A stretch of 38,756 bases of DNA from Nitrospira sp. (GTDB taxonomy: Bacteria > Nitrospirota > Nitrospiria > Nitrospirales > Nitrospiraceae). The DNA lies in NCBI GenBank assembly GCA_016873525.1, contig VGXD01000001.1, forward strand, positions 1 to 38,756. Reading direction: 5' to 3'. Positions 1 through 7,843 of this stretch are shown piece by piece. How positions within the stretch are numbered: the stretch's first letter is position 1; the number at the start of each line of letters is the position of its first letter. A program made the position numbers and the translations under genes. The notes beneath the pieces were generated by a model. That model was not told where the DNA came from, made no database searches, and was given only the letters and a program-made list of their open reading frames with translations.

Positions 1-2
1 CT

Positions 3-323
3 GCCCCGACGATCTGCAAGGATGGGGACCCGACGCTTGTGCAATGCGTTCCCATCGGCAGCATGAATCTTCTGTCGGTCTGCGGCTCCTGTCCCGAGGG
101 CTATCGGCAGGTGGGGAGTTCATCGGTCCCGGCCCGTTGCGGCACGGCCGAAGGGGGCCACATGAGCCAGTGCCAGATGGAGAAATTCGAGAGCCGTCTG
201 CCGAACCCGAATCAGGGTGGCCGCTTCTGTCCGCCTGACTGCGCGGGCCCGCTCCCAACGCCGGGACAGGGGGCCCTGCCGCCTCCACCAAAATACTTGC
301 CTCCGCCGAAGGAGGGGCAATGA
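3..323 (+). CDS. Cys-rich protein of unknown function, 5' end missing
   Basis: The reading frame is open from the first bases of the window to a TGA at 321-323, so this is the C-terminal part of a longer gene. A GTG at 39 is in frame but has no convincing ribosome site, so I treat it as internal. The visible part has seven or more cysteines, several in a C-x2-C spacing (CGSC), followed by a proline-rich tail (PPPPKYLPPP). Cysteine-rich modules with a proline tail are common in exported proteins, but no signal peptide can be seen because the N-terminus is missing. I do not recognise a family. It ends 49 nt before ruvB on the same strand. Confidence 0.5.
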   Translation, partial: APTICKDGDPTLVQCVPIGSMNLLSVCGSCPEGYRQVGSSSVPARCGTAEGGHMSQCQMEKFESRLPNPNQGGRFCPPDCAGPLPTPGQGALPPPPKYLPPPKEGQ

Positions 324-372
324 ACCGACCGCACCCCTGGAAAATCTGGCAGGGCACGGTAGAGAGGGAACT

Positions 373-1377
373 GTGACCGAGCGCATCGTCACCAACCAGA
401 TGACCGACGACGAACGCGGCCTGGAAGTCACGCTGCGGCCGCAAACCTTGGACGAATATGTCGGCCAGGGGCGGATGAAAGAGTCCCTCAGGATTTGCAT
501 CGAAGCGGCCAAGCGCCGAGGCGAGGCCCTGGACCACGCCATTTTTTACGGCCCTCCAGGCCTGGGCAAAACCACCATCGCCCACATCATCGCGCGCGAG
601 ATGGGCGTGGCCATCCGTTCGACTTCGGGCTTGGTCCTGGCCCATGCGGGCGACCTGGCCGCCATCCTGACCAACCTCCAGGAGCGGGATGTCCTGTTCA
701 TCGACGAGATCCACCGGCTCCCGGCTTCCGTCGAGGAAGCCCTCTATCCCGCGATGGAGGACTACCAACTCGACCTGGTGATCGGCCAGGGACCCTCCAC
801 GCGGACGATCAAGCTGGACTTGCCGCGCTTCACGCTGGTGGGCGCCACGACCAGGGCCGGCGCCCTGACCTCCCCCCTGCGCGAGCGGTTCGGGCTGGTG
901 AATCGCCTGGATTTTTATTCTCCCGACGATCTGAAAATCATCGTCACCCGCTCGGCCGGCCTCCTCGGCATCCCGATCGACTCGGAGGGCGCGGCCGAGA
1001 TCGCCGGCCGCGCGCGCGGGACCCCGCGCATCGTCAACCGCCTGATCAAGCGGGTCAGAGACTTCGCCCAGATCAAGGCCGAAGGACACATCACACGCCA
1101 AGTCGCCCGCGACGCCCTCGCCTGGTTGGGGGTGGACGAGGCCGGGTTCGACGACATGGACCGGAAGATCCTCCTGACCATTATCGAGAAATTCGCCGGA
1201 GGACCGGTCGGCATCGAATCGCTGGCTGCCGCCGTCAACGAAGAGAAGGGGACGCTTGAGGATGTCTATGAGCCCTTCCTCATCCAATCCGGCTACCTGG
1301 AGCGGACGGCACGAGGCCGTCAAGCGACCAGGGTTTCGTTCGAACACTTTGGAAAACATAAAGATTTACTGACATAA
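373..1377 (+). CDS. ruvB: Holliday junction branch migration ATPase RuvB
   Basis: Hexameric AAA+ motor that, with RuvA, drives branch migration of Holliday junctions before RuvC cleavage. From a GTG at 373 the protein has 334 residues, the usual RuvB length. Walker A GPPGLGKT lies at residues 60-67 and Walker B with DEIH at 111-114. The arginine-finger region (GATTRAGALTSPLRERFG) follows, and the winged-helix end is typical (GPVGIESLAAA, then a YEPFLIQSGYLERT-like motif). A GAGAGGGAA ribosome site precedes the GTG. The frame is open further upstream to 217, but that part overlaps the preceding gene and is not RuvB-like. An ATG at 400 is the alternative start. Identification is secure. Confidence 0.96.
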   Translation: MTERIVTNQMTDDERGLEVTLRPQTLDEYVGQGRMKESLRICIEAAKRRGEALDHAIFYGPPGLGKTTIAHIIAREMGVAIRSTSGLVLAHAGDLAAILTNLQERDVLFIDEIHRLPASVEEALYPAMEDYQLDLVIGQGPSTRTIKLDLPRFTLVGATTRAGALTSPLRERFGLVNRLDFYSPDDLKIIVTRSAGLLGIPIDSEGAAEIAGRARGTPRIVNRLIKRVRDFAQIKAEGHITRQVARDALAWLGVDEAGFDDMDRKILLTIIEKFAGGPVGIESLAAAVNEEKGTLEDVYEPFLIQSGYLERTARGRQATRVSFEHFGKHKDLLT

Positions 1378-1390
1378 CCAGAAGAAGTTT

Positions 1391-1479
1391 TCAGCCGTCA
1401 GCAGTCAGCTTTCAGGAAAAAGATTTCGGAGTAAATATCTCTCACTGAAGGCTGAGAGCTGAAAGCTGATCGCTGAAAG
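1391..1479. repeat. Inverted arms of 7-bp iterations, CTGANNG core (element A)
   Basis: The gap after ruvB contains two facing arms. The left arm (1391-1418) is four 7-bp units of the form TCAGNNN: TCAGCCG, TCAGCAG, TCAGCTT, TCAGGAA. The right arm (1445-1479) is five 7-bp units of the form CTGANNG: CTGAAGG, CTGAGAG, CTGAAAG, CTGATCG, CTGAAAG. Read on the opposite strand the left arm gives the same CTGA core, so the arms can pair in several registers around a 26-nt AT-rich centre. Two related elements lie at 5708-5800 and 11243-11313. Confidence 0.75.
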
Positions 1480-1527
1480 CTATTGCCCTGCAGCCCTCCA
1501 TAATCCCCCAAATCCTGTTGATAAACC

Positions 1528-1556
1528 TTGCAAAGCTCGCTTGCTTCCTGTACTAT
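1528..1556 (+). promoter_or_regulatory. Sigma-70-type promoter for the pheA operon
   Basis: TTGCAA at 1528-1533 and TACTAT at 1551-1556 are separated by 17 bp. The predicted start of transcription is near 1563, about 44 nt before the pheA ATG, which leaves room for the GTGAGGA ribosome site. It lies just downstream of the 7-bp iteration element. Confidence 0.6.
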
Positions 1557-1606
1557 TTTCTGTCTCGCACTGAAAGATTTGCGTCACGGGTCGCCGTGAG
1601 GAATGT

Positions 1607-2689
1607 ATGGAAAGTCCGAAGGACATTCAGCACTATCGCAAGGAGATCGATCGGCTCGACGACGAGATCCTGCGTCTGCTGAACGAACGATCCAAGTCCG
1701 TCATTGAAATCGGACGGTTGAAGAAGGAGACGGACGCCGAGGCCAATCTGCACACGCCGGGCCGGGAAGCGCAGATTGTCAATCGGCTGATAGGCGAAAA
1801 CGCGGGGCCCTTCCCGAACGACGCGATCCGGTCCGTCTACCGCGAGATCATGTCCGCGTCGCTCTCGCTCGAAGGTCCCCAGAAGGTGGCCTATCTCGGT
1901 CCGCCGGCCACGTTCACGCACCTGGCCTGCATCCAGAAATTCGGGACCTCCGCCCAGTACGTTCCGGTCAACAGCATCAAAGACGTCTTCGACGAGGTGG
2001 AGCGAGGCCGCGCGAATTTCGGCGTGGTGCCGATCGAAAATACGACCGAAGGCGTGGTGAATTACACGCTGGACATGTTCATCAACTCGAACTTGCTGAT
2101 CTACGGCGAGGTCTTGCAGGAGGTGTCCCACCATCTCCTCTCGAAGACCGGACGCCTGGAAGACATCAAGAAAATCTTTTCGCACCCCCACGCCATCGCA
2201 CAGTGCCGGCACTGGCTGGAGACCAACCTGCCCAACGTGCCGGTCTCGGAGGTTCCCAGCACGGCCCGGGCGGCCGAACTCTGCGCCGACGATCCGTCGG
2301 TCGCCGCCATTGCCTCCGAACTGGCCGCGCAGTTGTATGGCTTGAAGATCATCAAGTCCAGGATCGAAGACAACCTCAACAACTTTACGAGGTTCCTGAT
2401 CCTCTCGAAGAAAGCGCCGGAGCGGACCGGCAAGGACAAGACCTCCGTGATGCTCTCCGTGAAGGACAAAGTCGGCGCGCTCTACGACCTGCTGCGGCCC
2501 TTTGCCTCCCACGGGCTCAACATGACCAAGATTGAGTCTCGTCCGTCCCGACGCAAGGCCTGGGAATACTTCTTTTTCGTCGATATCGAAGGGCACCTCG
2601 AAGAGGATCGAGTGAAAAAAGCCCTGGAAGAGGTGAAGGGCCGCTGCCTCTTCATGAAAATCTTGGGATCCTATCCGGCCCACTCGTGA
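1607..2689 (+). CDS. pheA: Bifunctional chorismate mutase / prephenate dehydratase (P-protein)
   Basis: Converts chorismate to prephenate and then to phenylpyruvate for phenylalanine synthesis in the cytoplasm. The 360-residue protein has the expected three parts. An AroQ-type chorismate mutase domain covers about residues 1-90 (RKEIDRLDDEIL.LL.ER). The prephenate dehydratase domain (about 93-270) includes the catalytic TRF motif in NNFTRFL. A C-terminal ACT domain has the phenylalanine-binding ESRP motif (TKIESRPSR). The ATG has a GTGAGGA site 5 nt upstream. It is first in a tightly packed aromatic amino-acid operon. Feedback control by phenylalanine is expected from the ACT domain but not shown by sequence alone. 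Confidence 0.95.
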   Translation: MESPKDIQHYRKEIDRLDDEILRLLNERSKSVIEIGRLKKETDAEANLHTPGREAQIVNRLIGENAGPFPNDAIRSVYREIMSASLSLEGPQKVAYLGPPATFTHLACIQKFGTSAQYVPVNSIKDVFDEVERGRANFGVVPIENTTEGVVNYTLDMFINSNLLIYGEVLQEVSHHLLSKTGRLEDIKKIFSHPHAIAQCRHWLETNLPNVPVSEVPSTARAAELCADDPSVAAIASELAAQLYGLKIIKSRIEDNLNNFTRFLILSKKAPERTGKDKTSVMLSVKDKVGALYDLLRPFASHGLNMTKIESRPSRRKAWEYFFFVDIEGHLEEDRVKKALEEVKGRCLFMKILGSYPAHS

Positions 2690-2693
2690 CCCT

Positions 2694-3779
2694 ATGCCGC
2701 TGAACGTACATCCCGATATCGCGTCGTTGGTTCCCTACCTCCCCGGCAAGCCGATCGAGGAACTGGAACGGGAACTCGGCATCCCGCGCGCCATCAAGCT
2801 GGCGTCCAACGAAAATCCGATCGGCCCCTCGCCGAAGGCCCTGGCGGCCCTCTCCACCGAAGCCGCCGGGACGTTGAATCGGTATCCGGACGGCGGCGCG
2901 CACCGCCTCCGCCGCGCCCTGGCCGACCGCTACAAGCTGACGCCCGATCAGGTCATTCTGGGCAACGGCTCCGACGAAATCATCGGCCTGCTCGCCCGCA
3001 CGTTCCTGTCGCCCGGCGACGAAGCGGTGATGGCGGATCAGACCTTCGTGATCTACAAGATGGAAGTGACGGCGGCCCACGGCGTCTCGGTCGTCGTGCC
3101 CCTGAAGGAGGGCCGCCACGACTTGCCGGCCATGGCGAAGGCCGTGACCCCCAAGACCAAGCTCGTGTTCGTCTGCAATCCGAACAATCCGACCGGCACC
3201 ATGGTGCCGGCGGCGGATGTCGCCGCGCTGATGGCGCAGGTGCCGGACGATGCCATCGTGGTCTTCGACGAAGCCTATTACGAGTACGTCGTCAGCCGGA
3301 ATTTTCCCGACAGCCTGGGCTACGTCAAGCAGAACCGGAACGTCGTCGTCCTCCGCACCTTTTCCAAAATTTACGGCTTGGCGGGGCTGCGCATCGGCTA
3401 CGGCCTGACGACGCCGGAGATCACCGGCTACTTGAACCGCCTCCGTCCGCCGTTCAACGCCAACAGCCTGGCCCAGCGGGCCGCGCTCGCGGCGCTGGAG
3501 GACGAGGACCACGTCGCTCGCAGCCGGGCCATGAACCAGGCGGAAATGACGCGCCTGCGCCGGGACCTCGTTTCGCTCGGCTTCCAGCCGCTGCCCAGCG
3601 AAGCCAACTTTTTGTATTTCGACGTCGGACGGAGCGGCCGGGAGGTGTTCGAGGCCCTGCTCCGCGAAGGCGTCATTGTGCGCCACATCGAAGGCCGCAT
3701 GCTGCGGGTCACCATCGGCCTGCCGGAAGAAAACACCCGTTTTGTGGATGCGCTGAAGCGCGTCCTCCCACGCGAATAA
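2694..3779 (+). CDS. hisC: Histidinol-phosphate/aromatic aminotransferase
   Basis: Fold-type I PLP aminotransferase of 361 residues, the HisC family length. Visible signatures are LASNENPIGPSP near residue 37, NGSDEII at 91-97, CNPNNPTGT at 161-169, FDEAYYEY at 191-198, and the PLP lysine K225 in TFSKIYGLAGLRIGYG. HisC enzymes convert imidazole-acetol phosphate to histidinol phosphate, and many also transaminate phenylpyruvate and 4-hydroxyphenylpyruvate. Its position between pheA and the DAHP synthase gene, only 4 nt after pheA, suggests that the aromatic activity matters here. That is inference from context. No other his genes are visible, so the biological substrate is open. Confidence 0.92.
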   Translation: MPLNVHPDIASLVPYLPGKPIEELERELGIPRAIKLASNENPIGPSPKALAALSTEAAGTLNRYPDGGAHRLRRALADRYKLTPDQVILGNGSDEIIGLLARTFLSPGDEAVMADQTFVIYKMEVTAAHGVSVVVPLKEGRHDLPAMAKAVTPKTKLVFVCNPNNPTGTMVPAADVAALMAQVPDDAIVVFDEAYYEYVVSRNFPDSLGYVKQNRNVVVLRTFSKIYGLAGLRIGYGLTTPEITGYLNRLRPPFNANSLAQRAALAALEDEDHVARSRAMNQAEMTRLRRDLVSLGFQPLPSEANFLYFDVGRSGREVFEALLREGVIVRHIEGRMLRVTIGLPEENTRFVDALKRVLPRE

Positions 3780-3802
3780 GTCGAACCAAGGAAGAGGGGA
3801 CC

Positions 3803-4816
3803 ATGATTATTGTCTTGAAGCCTGAAGCCACCGAACGCGAAATCGAGCACCTGTTGGACCGGCTCCGCGAACTCGGATTGAAATCCCACATCTCGCACGG
3901 CGAAGAACGCACGATCATCGGGGTCATCGGCGACGACCGGATCCTGCACAACCAGCCCCTGACCGCGTTCCCCGGCGTGGAGAGCGTCACGCCCATCCTG
4001 GCGCCCTGGAAGCTGGTCAGCCGCGAGTTCAAGAAAGACAACACGATCATCGACGTGAACGGCGTCAAGATCGGGGGCAAGAAAATCGCGGTCATGGCGG
4101 GCCCCTGCGCGGTGGAAAAGCTGGAGGTGACCGTCGGCATCGCCCAGGAGGTCAAGGCGGGCGGCGCCAGCATCCTGCGAGGCGGCGCCTACAAGCCCCG
4201 CACCTCGCCCTACTCCTTTCAGGGCGTCGGCCGGGAGGGATTGGACTACCTGCTGGAAGCCAAGAAGCAAACGGGGCTCCCGGTGGTGAGCGAGATTCTG
4301 GACACGCGCGACATCGAACTGTTCCTCCAAAAGGCGGACATCATTCAGATCGGCGCGCGCAACATGCAAAACTTCGAGCTGCTCAAGGAAGTCGGCTCCT
4401 ACGACAAGCCGGTGCTTCTGAAGCGAGGGCTGTCCGCAACCATCAAGGAATTCCTCCTCTCCGCCGAGTACATCATGTCCCGGGGCAACCGGAACGTGAT
4501 GCTCTGCGAGCGCGGCATCCGGACCTTCGAAACGCAGTACCGCAACACCTTGGACCTGGCGGCCATCCCGTCGCTGAAAGAACTCTCCCATTTGCCGGTC
4601 ATCGTGGACCCCAGCCACGCCACCGGGAAATGGAACCTGGTCGCGCCGATGTCCAAAGCCGCGGTTGCGGCCGGCGCCGACGGCCTGCTGATCGAGGTCC
4701 ATTCCAATCCCGAATGCGCCCTCTGCGACGGCGAAGAATCCATCAAGCCGACCAAGTTCAAGGAGCTGATGCAGGAACTCAAGAAGATCGCGGAAGCGGT
4801 CGGGCGAGATATTTAG
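3803..4816 (+). CDS. aroF: 3-deoxy-7-phosphoheptulonate (DAHP) synthase, type I-beta
   Basis: First enzyme of the shikimate pathway: condenses phosphoenolpyruvate and erythrose 4-phosphate. The 337 residues comprise an N-terminal ferredoxin/ACT-like regulatory domain (about residues 1-70, MIIVLKPEATEREIEHL) and a TIM-barrel core. The core carries MAGPCAVE, GGAYKPRTSPYSFQG, IGARNMQNFELL, KRGLSATI and the metal-binding end DPSHATG. This layout, with the extra N-terminal domain and a compact core, is the I-beta (AroF/Thermotoga-like) type. An AAGAGGGG ribosome site precedes the ATG. It lies 23 nt after hisC and 7 nt before tyrA, matching its supply role for this operon. Confidence 0.95.
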   Translation: MIIVLKPEATEREIEHLLDRLRELGLKSHISHGEERTIIGVIGDDRILHNQPLTAFPGVESVTPILAPWKLVSREFKKDNTIIDVNGVKIGGKKIAVMAGPCAVEKLEVTVGIAQEVKAGGASILRGGAYKPRTSPYSFQGVGREGLDYLLEAKKQTGLPVVSEILDTRDIELFLQKADIIQIGARNMQNFELLKEVGSYDKPVLLKRGLSATIKEFLLSAEYIMSRGNRNVMLCERGIRTFETQYRNTLDLAAIPSLKELSHLPVIVDPSHATGKWNLVAPMSKAAVAAGADGLLIEVHSNPECALCDGEESIKPTKFKELMQELKKIAEAVGRDI

Positions 4817-4823
4817 AGGGCTG

Positions 4824-5711
4824 ATGGCTGCACGCAGACCTCATTTTCACCAGGTCGCCATCGTCGGCGTCGGACTCATCGGAGGCTCGCTGGGCCTGGT
4901 GCTCAAGCAACGGGGGCTGGCCGACTCGGTGGTCGGCATCGGCCGCCGGGTCGAGAACCTGAAGACCGCCGTCACGCTCGGCGCCATCGACCGCTACGTG
5001 TCCGAGGCCAAAGAGGGCGTCGGCGACGCGGACCTCGTGGTGCTGGCCACACCGGTGGACACCTACGAACGTCACCTCAAAGATTGGGGCCGCTGTTTGA
5101 AACCCGGCGCCATCGTGACCGACGTCGGAAGCGTGAAGGGCCCCCTCGTGGAACAGGCGGAAGGCTTGATGCCGGCCCTGGCGCACTTCGTGGGCGCCCA
5201 TCCGATCGCGGGACGGGAAAAAACGGGGGTGGCGGCCGGATCCGTGGACCTCTTCAAGGGTGCGCGGTGCATCCTGACGCCGACGCAACGCACCGACCCG
5301 GGAGCGCTGGAAGCCGTGCGCGCGATCTGGGAGGCGGCGGGATCCGTCGTGCTCTCGATGGATCCCTTCCTGCACGATCGGGTGCTCGGAGCGGTCAGCC
5401 ACCTGCCCCATGTGGCGGCCTTCTGCCTGATCAACGCCTTGACCGACATCAAAGACCGCACGACCCCTGAGTTGGATTTGCTGGCGTACGCCGGCGGGGG
5501 CCTGCGCGACACCACGCGCATCGCCGCCAGCTCGCCCGAGATGTGGCGCGACATCTGTTTGTGGAACCGGCAGAACCTGATCCAGATGATCGAGATCTAC
5601 GAAGAGCGCCTCCGGCATCTCAAACAACTGATTGCGGCCGGAGACGGGCCGGGCATCGAAAAGGAATTGGAGCGGGCGAAACAAGTGCGGGAGCAACTCA
5701 ACAACCGGTGA
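4824..5711 (+). CDS. tyrA: Prephenate dehydrogenase
   Basis: NAD(P)-dependent enzyme that oxidatively decarboxylates prephenate to 4-hydroxyphenylpyruvate in tyrosine synthesis. The 295-residue protein begins with a Rossmann motif VGVGLIGGSLG at about residues 14-24. It carries VVLATPVD, TDVGSVKG and the substrate-binding HPIAGREKTG, followed by the all-helical C-terminal domain (LAYAGGGLRDTTRIAASSPEMW). No chorismate mutase or ACT domain is fused, so it is the monofunctional form. It follows aroF by 7 nt. Its stop codon (5709-5711) lies inside the left arm of a 7-bp iteration element, so the end of the gene is part of that repeat. Confidence 0.94.
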   Translation: MAARRPHFHQVAIVGVGLIGGSLGLVLKQRGLADSVVGIGRRVENLKTAVTLGAIDRYVSEAKEGVGDADLVVLATPVDTYERHLKDWGRCLKPGAIVTDVGSVKGPLVEQAEGLMPALAHFVGAHPIAGREKTGVAAGSVDLFKGARCILTPTQRTDPGALEAVRAIWEAAGSVVLSMDPFLHDRVLGAVSHLPHVAAFCLINALTDIKDRTTPELDLLAYAGGGLRDTTRIAASSPEMWRDICLWNRQNLIQMIEIYEERLRHLKQLIAAGDGPGIEKELERAKQVREQLNNR

Positions 5712-5800
5712 TGAGTGATGTGTGATGAACAAAGATCGTTGCATTGATTTTTCCATCTCACTTGCTCGTCCCCCATTACCCATCACTCATCACCCATGAC
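5708..5800. repeat. Inverted arms of 7-bp iterations, GTGATGN core (element B)
   Basis: The left arm (5708-5728) is three 7-bp units GTGATGA, GTGATGT, GTGATGA. The right arm (5773-5800) is four units CCATTAC, CCATCAC, TCATCAC, CCATGAC, the complement of the same GTGATGN theme. The centre is about 44 nt. The left arm contains the tyrA stop codon and the right arm contains the aroA start codon at 5796. The design matches elements A and C (period 7, facing arms) but the core sequence differs. Confidence 0.75.
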
Positions 5801-7121
5801 GTCTCTTACGATCAATCCCGGCGGGCCCTTGCAGGGAACCATCGCGGTCCCCGGCGACAAGTCCATCACGCACCGCGCCATTATCCTCAGCGCGCTGGCG
5901 GAAGGGGAAAGTCTCCTCACCGGCTATTGCCGCGGCGAAGATTGTCTCAACACGGCGCGAGCCTTCCGGGCGATGGGCGTTCGAATCGACGAGCAGCCGG
6001 ACCGCTTGCGCGTGTACGGCAAAGGCCTGTGGGGTCTTTCGGAACCGGAGCAGCCGATCGACTGCGGCAACTCCGGCACCGGCATCCGCCTCCTGACCGG
6101 CTTGGTGGCGGGACAGGATTTCTTCACCATCCTGACGGGGGACGAATCCATCCGACGCCGTCCGATGGGCCGCGTGGTCAAGCCGTTGCGTGAAATGGGC
6201 GCCGCGATCGCGGGGCGCAAGGGCGGCGAACTGGCCCCGCTGGCCGTGACCGGCAGCCGCTTGCGGGGCATCGCCTACCGCTCCCCCGTGGCCAGCGCCC
6301 AGATCAAATCTTCCCTCCTCCTGGCCGGCCTCTACGCCGAGGGGACGACGCGCATTACCGAACCCAAACCGTCGCGCGACCACACCGAACGCATCTTCCG
6401 GCACTTTGGAATTCCGGTGCAGACCGAAGGTGCGGGCGAGGGATCGACGGAAGGATCCTCCGTGTCGCTGCCGGGCCGTCCGATCGGCTGGACCGCAAAG
6501 AACCTCGCCGTGCCGGGAGACCTCTCCGCTGCGGCGTTCTTTCTCGTGGGGGCCACGATCGTGCCCGGCTCCGACGTGACGATCACCGGGGTCGGCATCA
6601 ATCCCACGAGGTCCGGGCTGCTGGACATCCTGCGCGAAATGGGCGCCTCAATCCTGGTGACGAACCGACGGGAAGAAGCCGGAGAGCCGGTTGCGGACCT
6701 GCACGTCCGCTCTGCCTCCCTGCATGGCATCCGCATCGGAGCCGAGCGGATTCCCCAGACCATCGACGAATTTCCCATCCTCTGCGTCGCGGCGGCAGTG
6801 GCGGAAGGCGAGACCGTCATCACGGGGGCGGCGGAACTGCGCGTCAAGGAAAGCGACCGCATTGCCACCATGGCCGCGGAATTGGCCAAGATGGGCGCCG
6901 CGATTACCGAGACCCCGGATGGACTGATCATTCAAGGCTCAGGCGGTCGCCGCTTCCGTGGCGCGTCCTGCGCCAGCCACGGCGACCACCGCGTGGCCAT
7001 GTCCGTGGCCATAGCCGGACTCGTCGCCGACGGGCCCACCAAGATCGAAGAGACAGCTTGCATCGAAACATCCTTTCCGGGGTTCGATGGCAAGGTCTCG
7101 GAATTATTGACAAAACGTTGA
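5796..7121 (+). CDS. aroA: 3-phosphoshikimate 1-carboxyvinyltransferase (EPSP synthase)
   Basis: Transfers enolpyruvyl from PEP to shikimate 3-phosphate, the sixth shikimate-pathway step and the step inhibited by glyphosate. The 441 residues show PGDKSITHRAI at 19-29, the GNSGTGIRLL motif, RRPMGRVVKPL, a later PGDLSAAAFFLVGA, KESDRIATMAAEL and DHRVAMSVAIAGL near the end, all family signatures. The ATG sits inside the right arm of repeat element B and no purine-rich ribosome site is visible in the preceding 20 nt. Initiation may therefore depend on coupling or on unfolding of that arm. The next start downstream would cut into conserved sequence, so 5796 is favoured. Confidence 0.94.
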   Translation: MTSLTINPGGPLQGTIAVPGDKSITHRAIILSALAEGESLLTGYCRGEDCLNTARAFRAMGVRIDEQPDRLRVYGKGLWGLSEPEQPIDCGNSGTGIRLLTGLVAGQDFFTILTGDESIRRRPMGRVVKPLREMGAAIAGRKGGELAPLAVTGSRLRGIAYRSPVASAQIKSSLLLAGLYAEGTTRITEPKPSRDHTERIFRHFGIPVQTEGAGEGSTEGSSVSLPGRPIGWTAKNLAVPGDLSAAAFFLVGATIVPGSDVTITGVGINPTRSGLLDILREMGASILVTNRREEAGEPVADLHVRSASLHGIRIGAERIPQTIDEFPILCVAAAVAEGETVITGAAELRVKESDRIATMAAELAKMGAAITETPDGLIIQGSGGRRFRGASCASHGDHRVAMSVAIAGLVADGPTKIEETACIETSFPGFDGKVSELLTKR

Positions 7122-7134
7122 CCAAGTCTATAAT
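7107..7134 (+). promoter_or_regulatory. Consensus sigma-70 promoter at the aroA-cmk junction
   Basis: TTGACA at 7107-7112 and TATAAT at 7129-7134 are both perfect hexamers with a 16-bp spacer. Transcription would begin near 7141, after the aroA stop and ahead of the conserved cmk core (P-loop near 7202). It overlaps the last codons of aroA and could give cmk-plsC-rpsA an independent supply. If so, cmk translation on that transcript needs a start downstream of 7141, and only non-standard codons such as a CTG are in frame. Confidence 0.65.
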
Positions 7135-7843
7135 ACAGAGCCAGCGTCCGGAAAAGACCGAGGAACACCGGCGCGAGCAGCGTCTGATCGTCACGATTGA
7201 CGGTCCTGCGGGAGCCGGCAAGAGCACGGTGGCGAAGCTGCTCGCGTTGCGTTTGGGCTATCTCTATCTGGACACCGGCGCGCTCTATCGCGCCGTGGCC
7301 TGGAAGGTGCGGCAAGCCGGTGTCGATCCCTCGGACCACGAGGCCGTGGCCACGCTCCTGCCCGCCACCACGGTGACGATGGAGTACCGCCCGGAACGGG
7401 CGCGGGTGTCCGTGGACCAGCAGGACGTGACCGAGGAGATCAGGACGCCGGACATCAGCCGGCTGGCCTCCGTCGTATCGGCCATTCCCGCCGTACGCGA
7501 CTGGCTCCTCCCGGTTCAGCGCCGGATCGGGTCTGCCGGAGGGGTCGTCGCGGAAGGACGGGACCTGGGCACCAGGGTCTTTCCCGCCGCCGATGTGAAA
7601 TTTTTTTTGGAAGCCGACATGGAGGTCCGTGCAGCCAGGCGCCATCGTGAATTGACCGCGGCCGGCCATGCCGCCCCGCTGAACGAGACACGCCGGGACA
7701 TCCATACCCGCGATACGCAGGACCGTTCCCGGGACATCGCCCCGCTCGTGCCGGCTTCGGACGCCAGCGTGGTCGATACCTCGGTCCTGACGGCGGAACA
7801 GGTCGTCGACCGCATGATGGCGGTCATTGCAGCCAAGCTGTGA
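7118..7843 (+). CDS. cmk: Cytidylate kinase
   Basis: Phosphorylates CMP and dCMP to the diphosphates using ATP. The conserved part begins LIVTIDGPAGAGKSTVAK, with the P-loop at residues 29-36 of this model, then YLDTGALYRAVAW, AEGRDLGTRVFP and the RR..EL lid region, ending VVDRMM. The start is uncertain. I use TTG 7118, which overlaps the aroA stop (TTGA) and suits coupled translation. An ATG at 7058 would overlap aroA by 64 nt. Both give an N-terminal extension of 20 or more residues before the kinase core. It is followed by plsC with a 4-nt overlap, in the aroA-cmk-(plsC)-rpsA order known from many bacteria. Confidence 0.88.
   Translation: MTKSIIQSQRPEKTEEHRREQRLIVTIDGPAGAGKSTVAKLLALRLGYLYLDTGALYRAVAWKVRQAGVDPSDHEAVATLLPATTVTMEYRPERARVSVDQQDVTEEIRTPDISRLASVVSAIPAVRDWLLPVQRRIGSAGGVVAEGRDLGTRVFPAADVKFFLEADMEVRAARRHRELTAAGHAAPLNETRRDIHTRDTQDRSRDIAPLVPASDASVVDTSVLTAEQVVDRMMAVIAAKL

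Noticed and set aside
1553..2683. 376-codon minus-strand frame opposite pheA
   Set aside because: Histidine/arginine/glycine-rich composition typical of antisense frames, no ribosome site, and a clear gene on the other strand.
5708..5800. CRISPR-like repeat
   Set aside because: The units are 7 bp, contiguous and in facing arms; there are no spacers and no cas genes.
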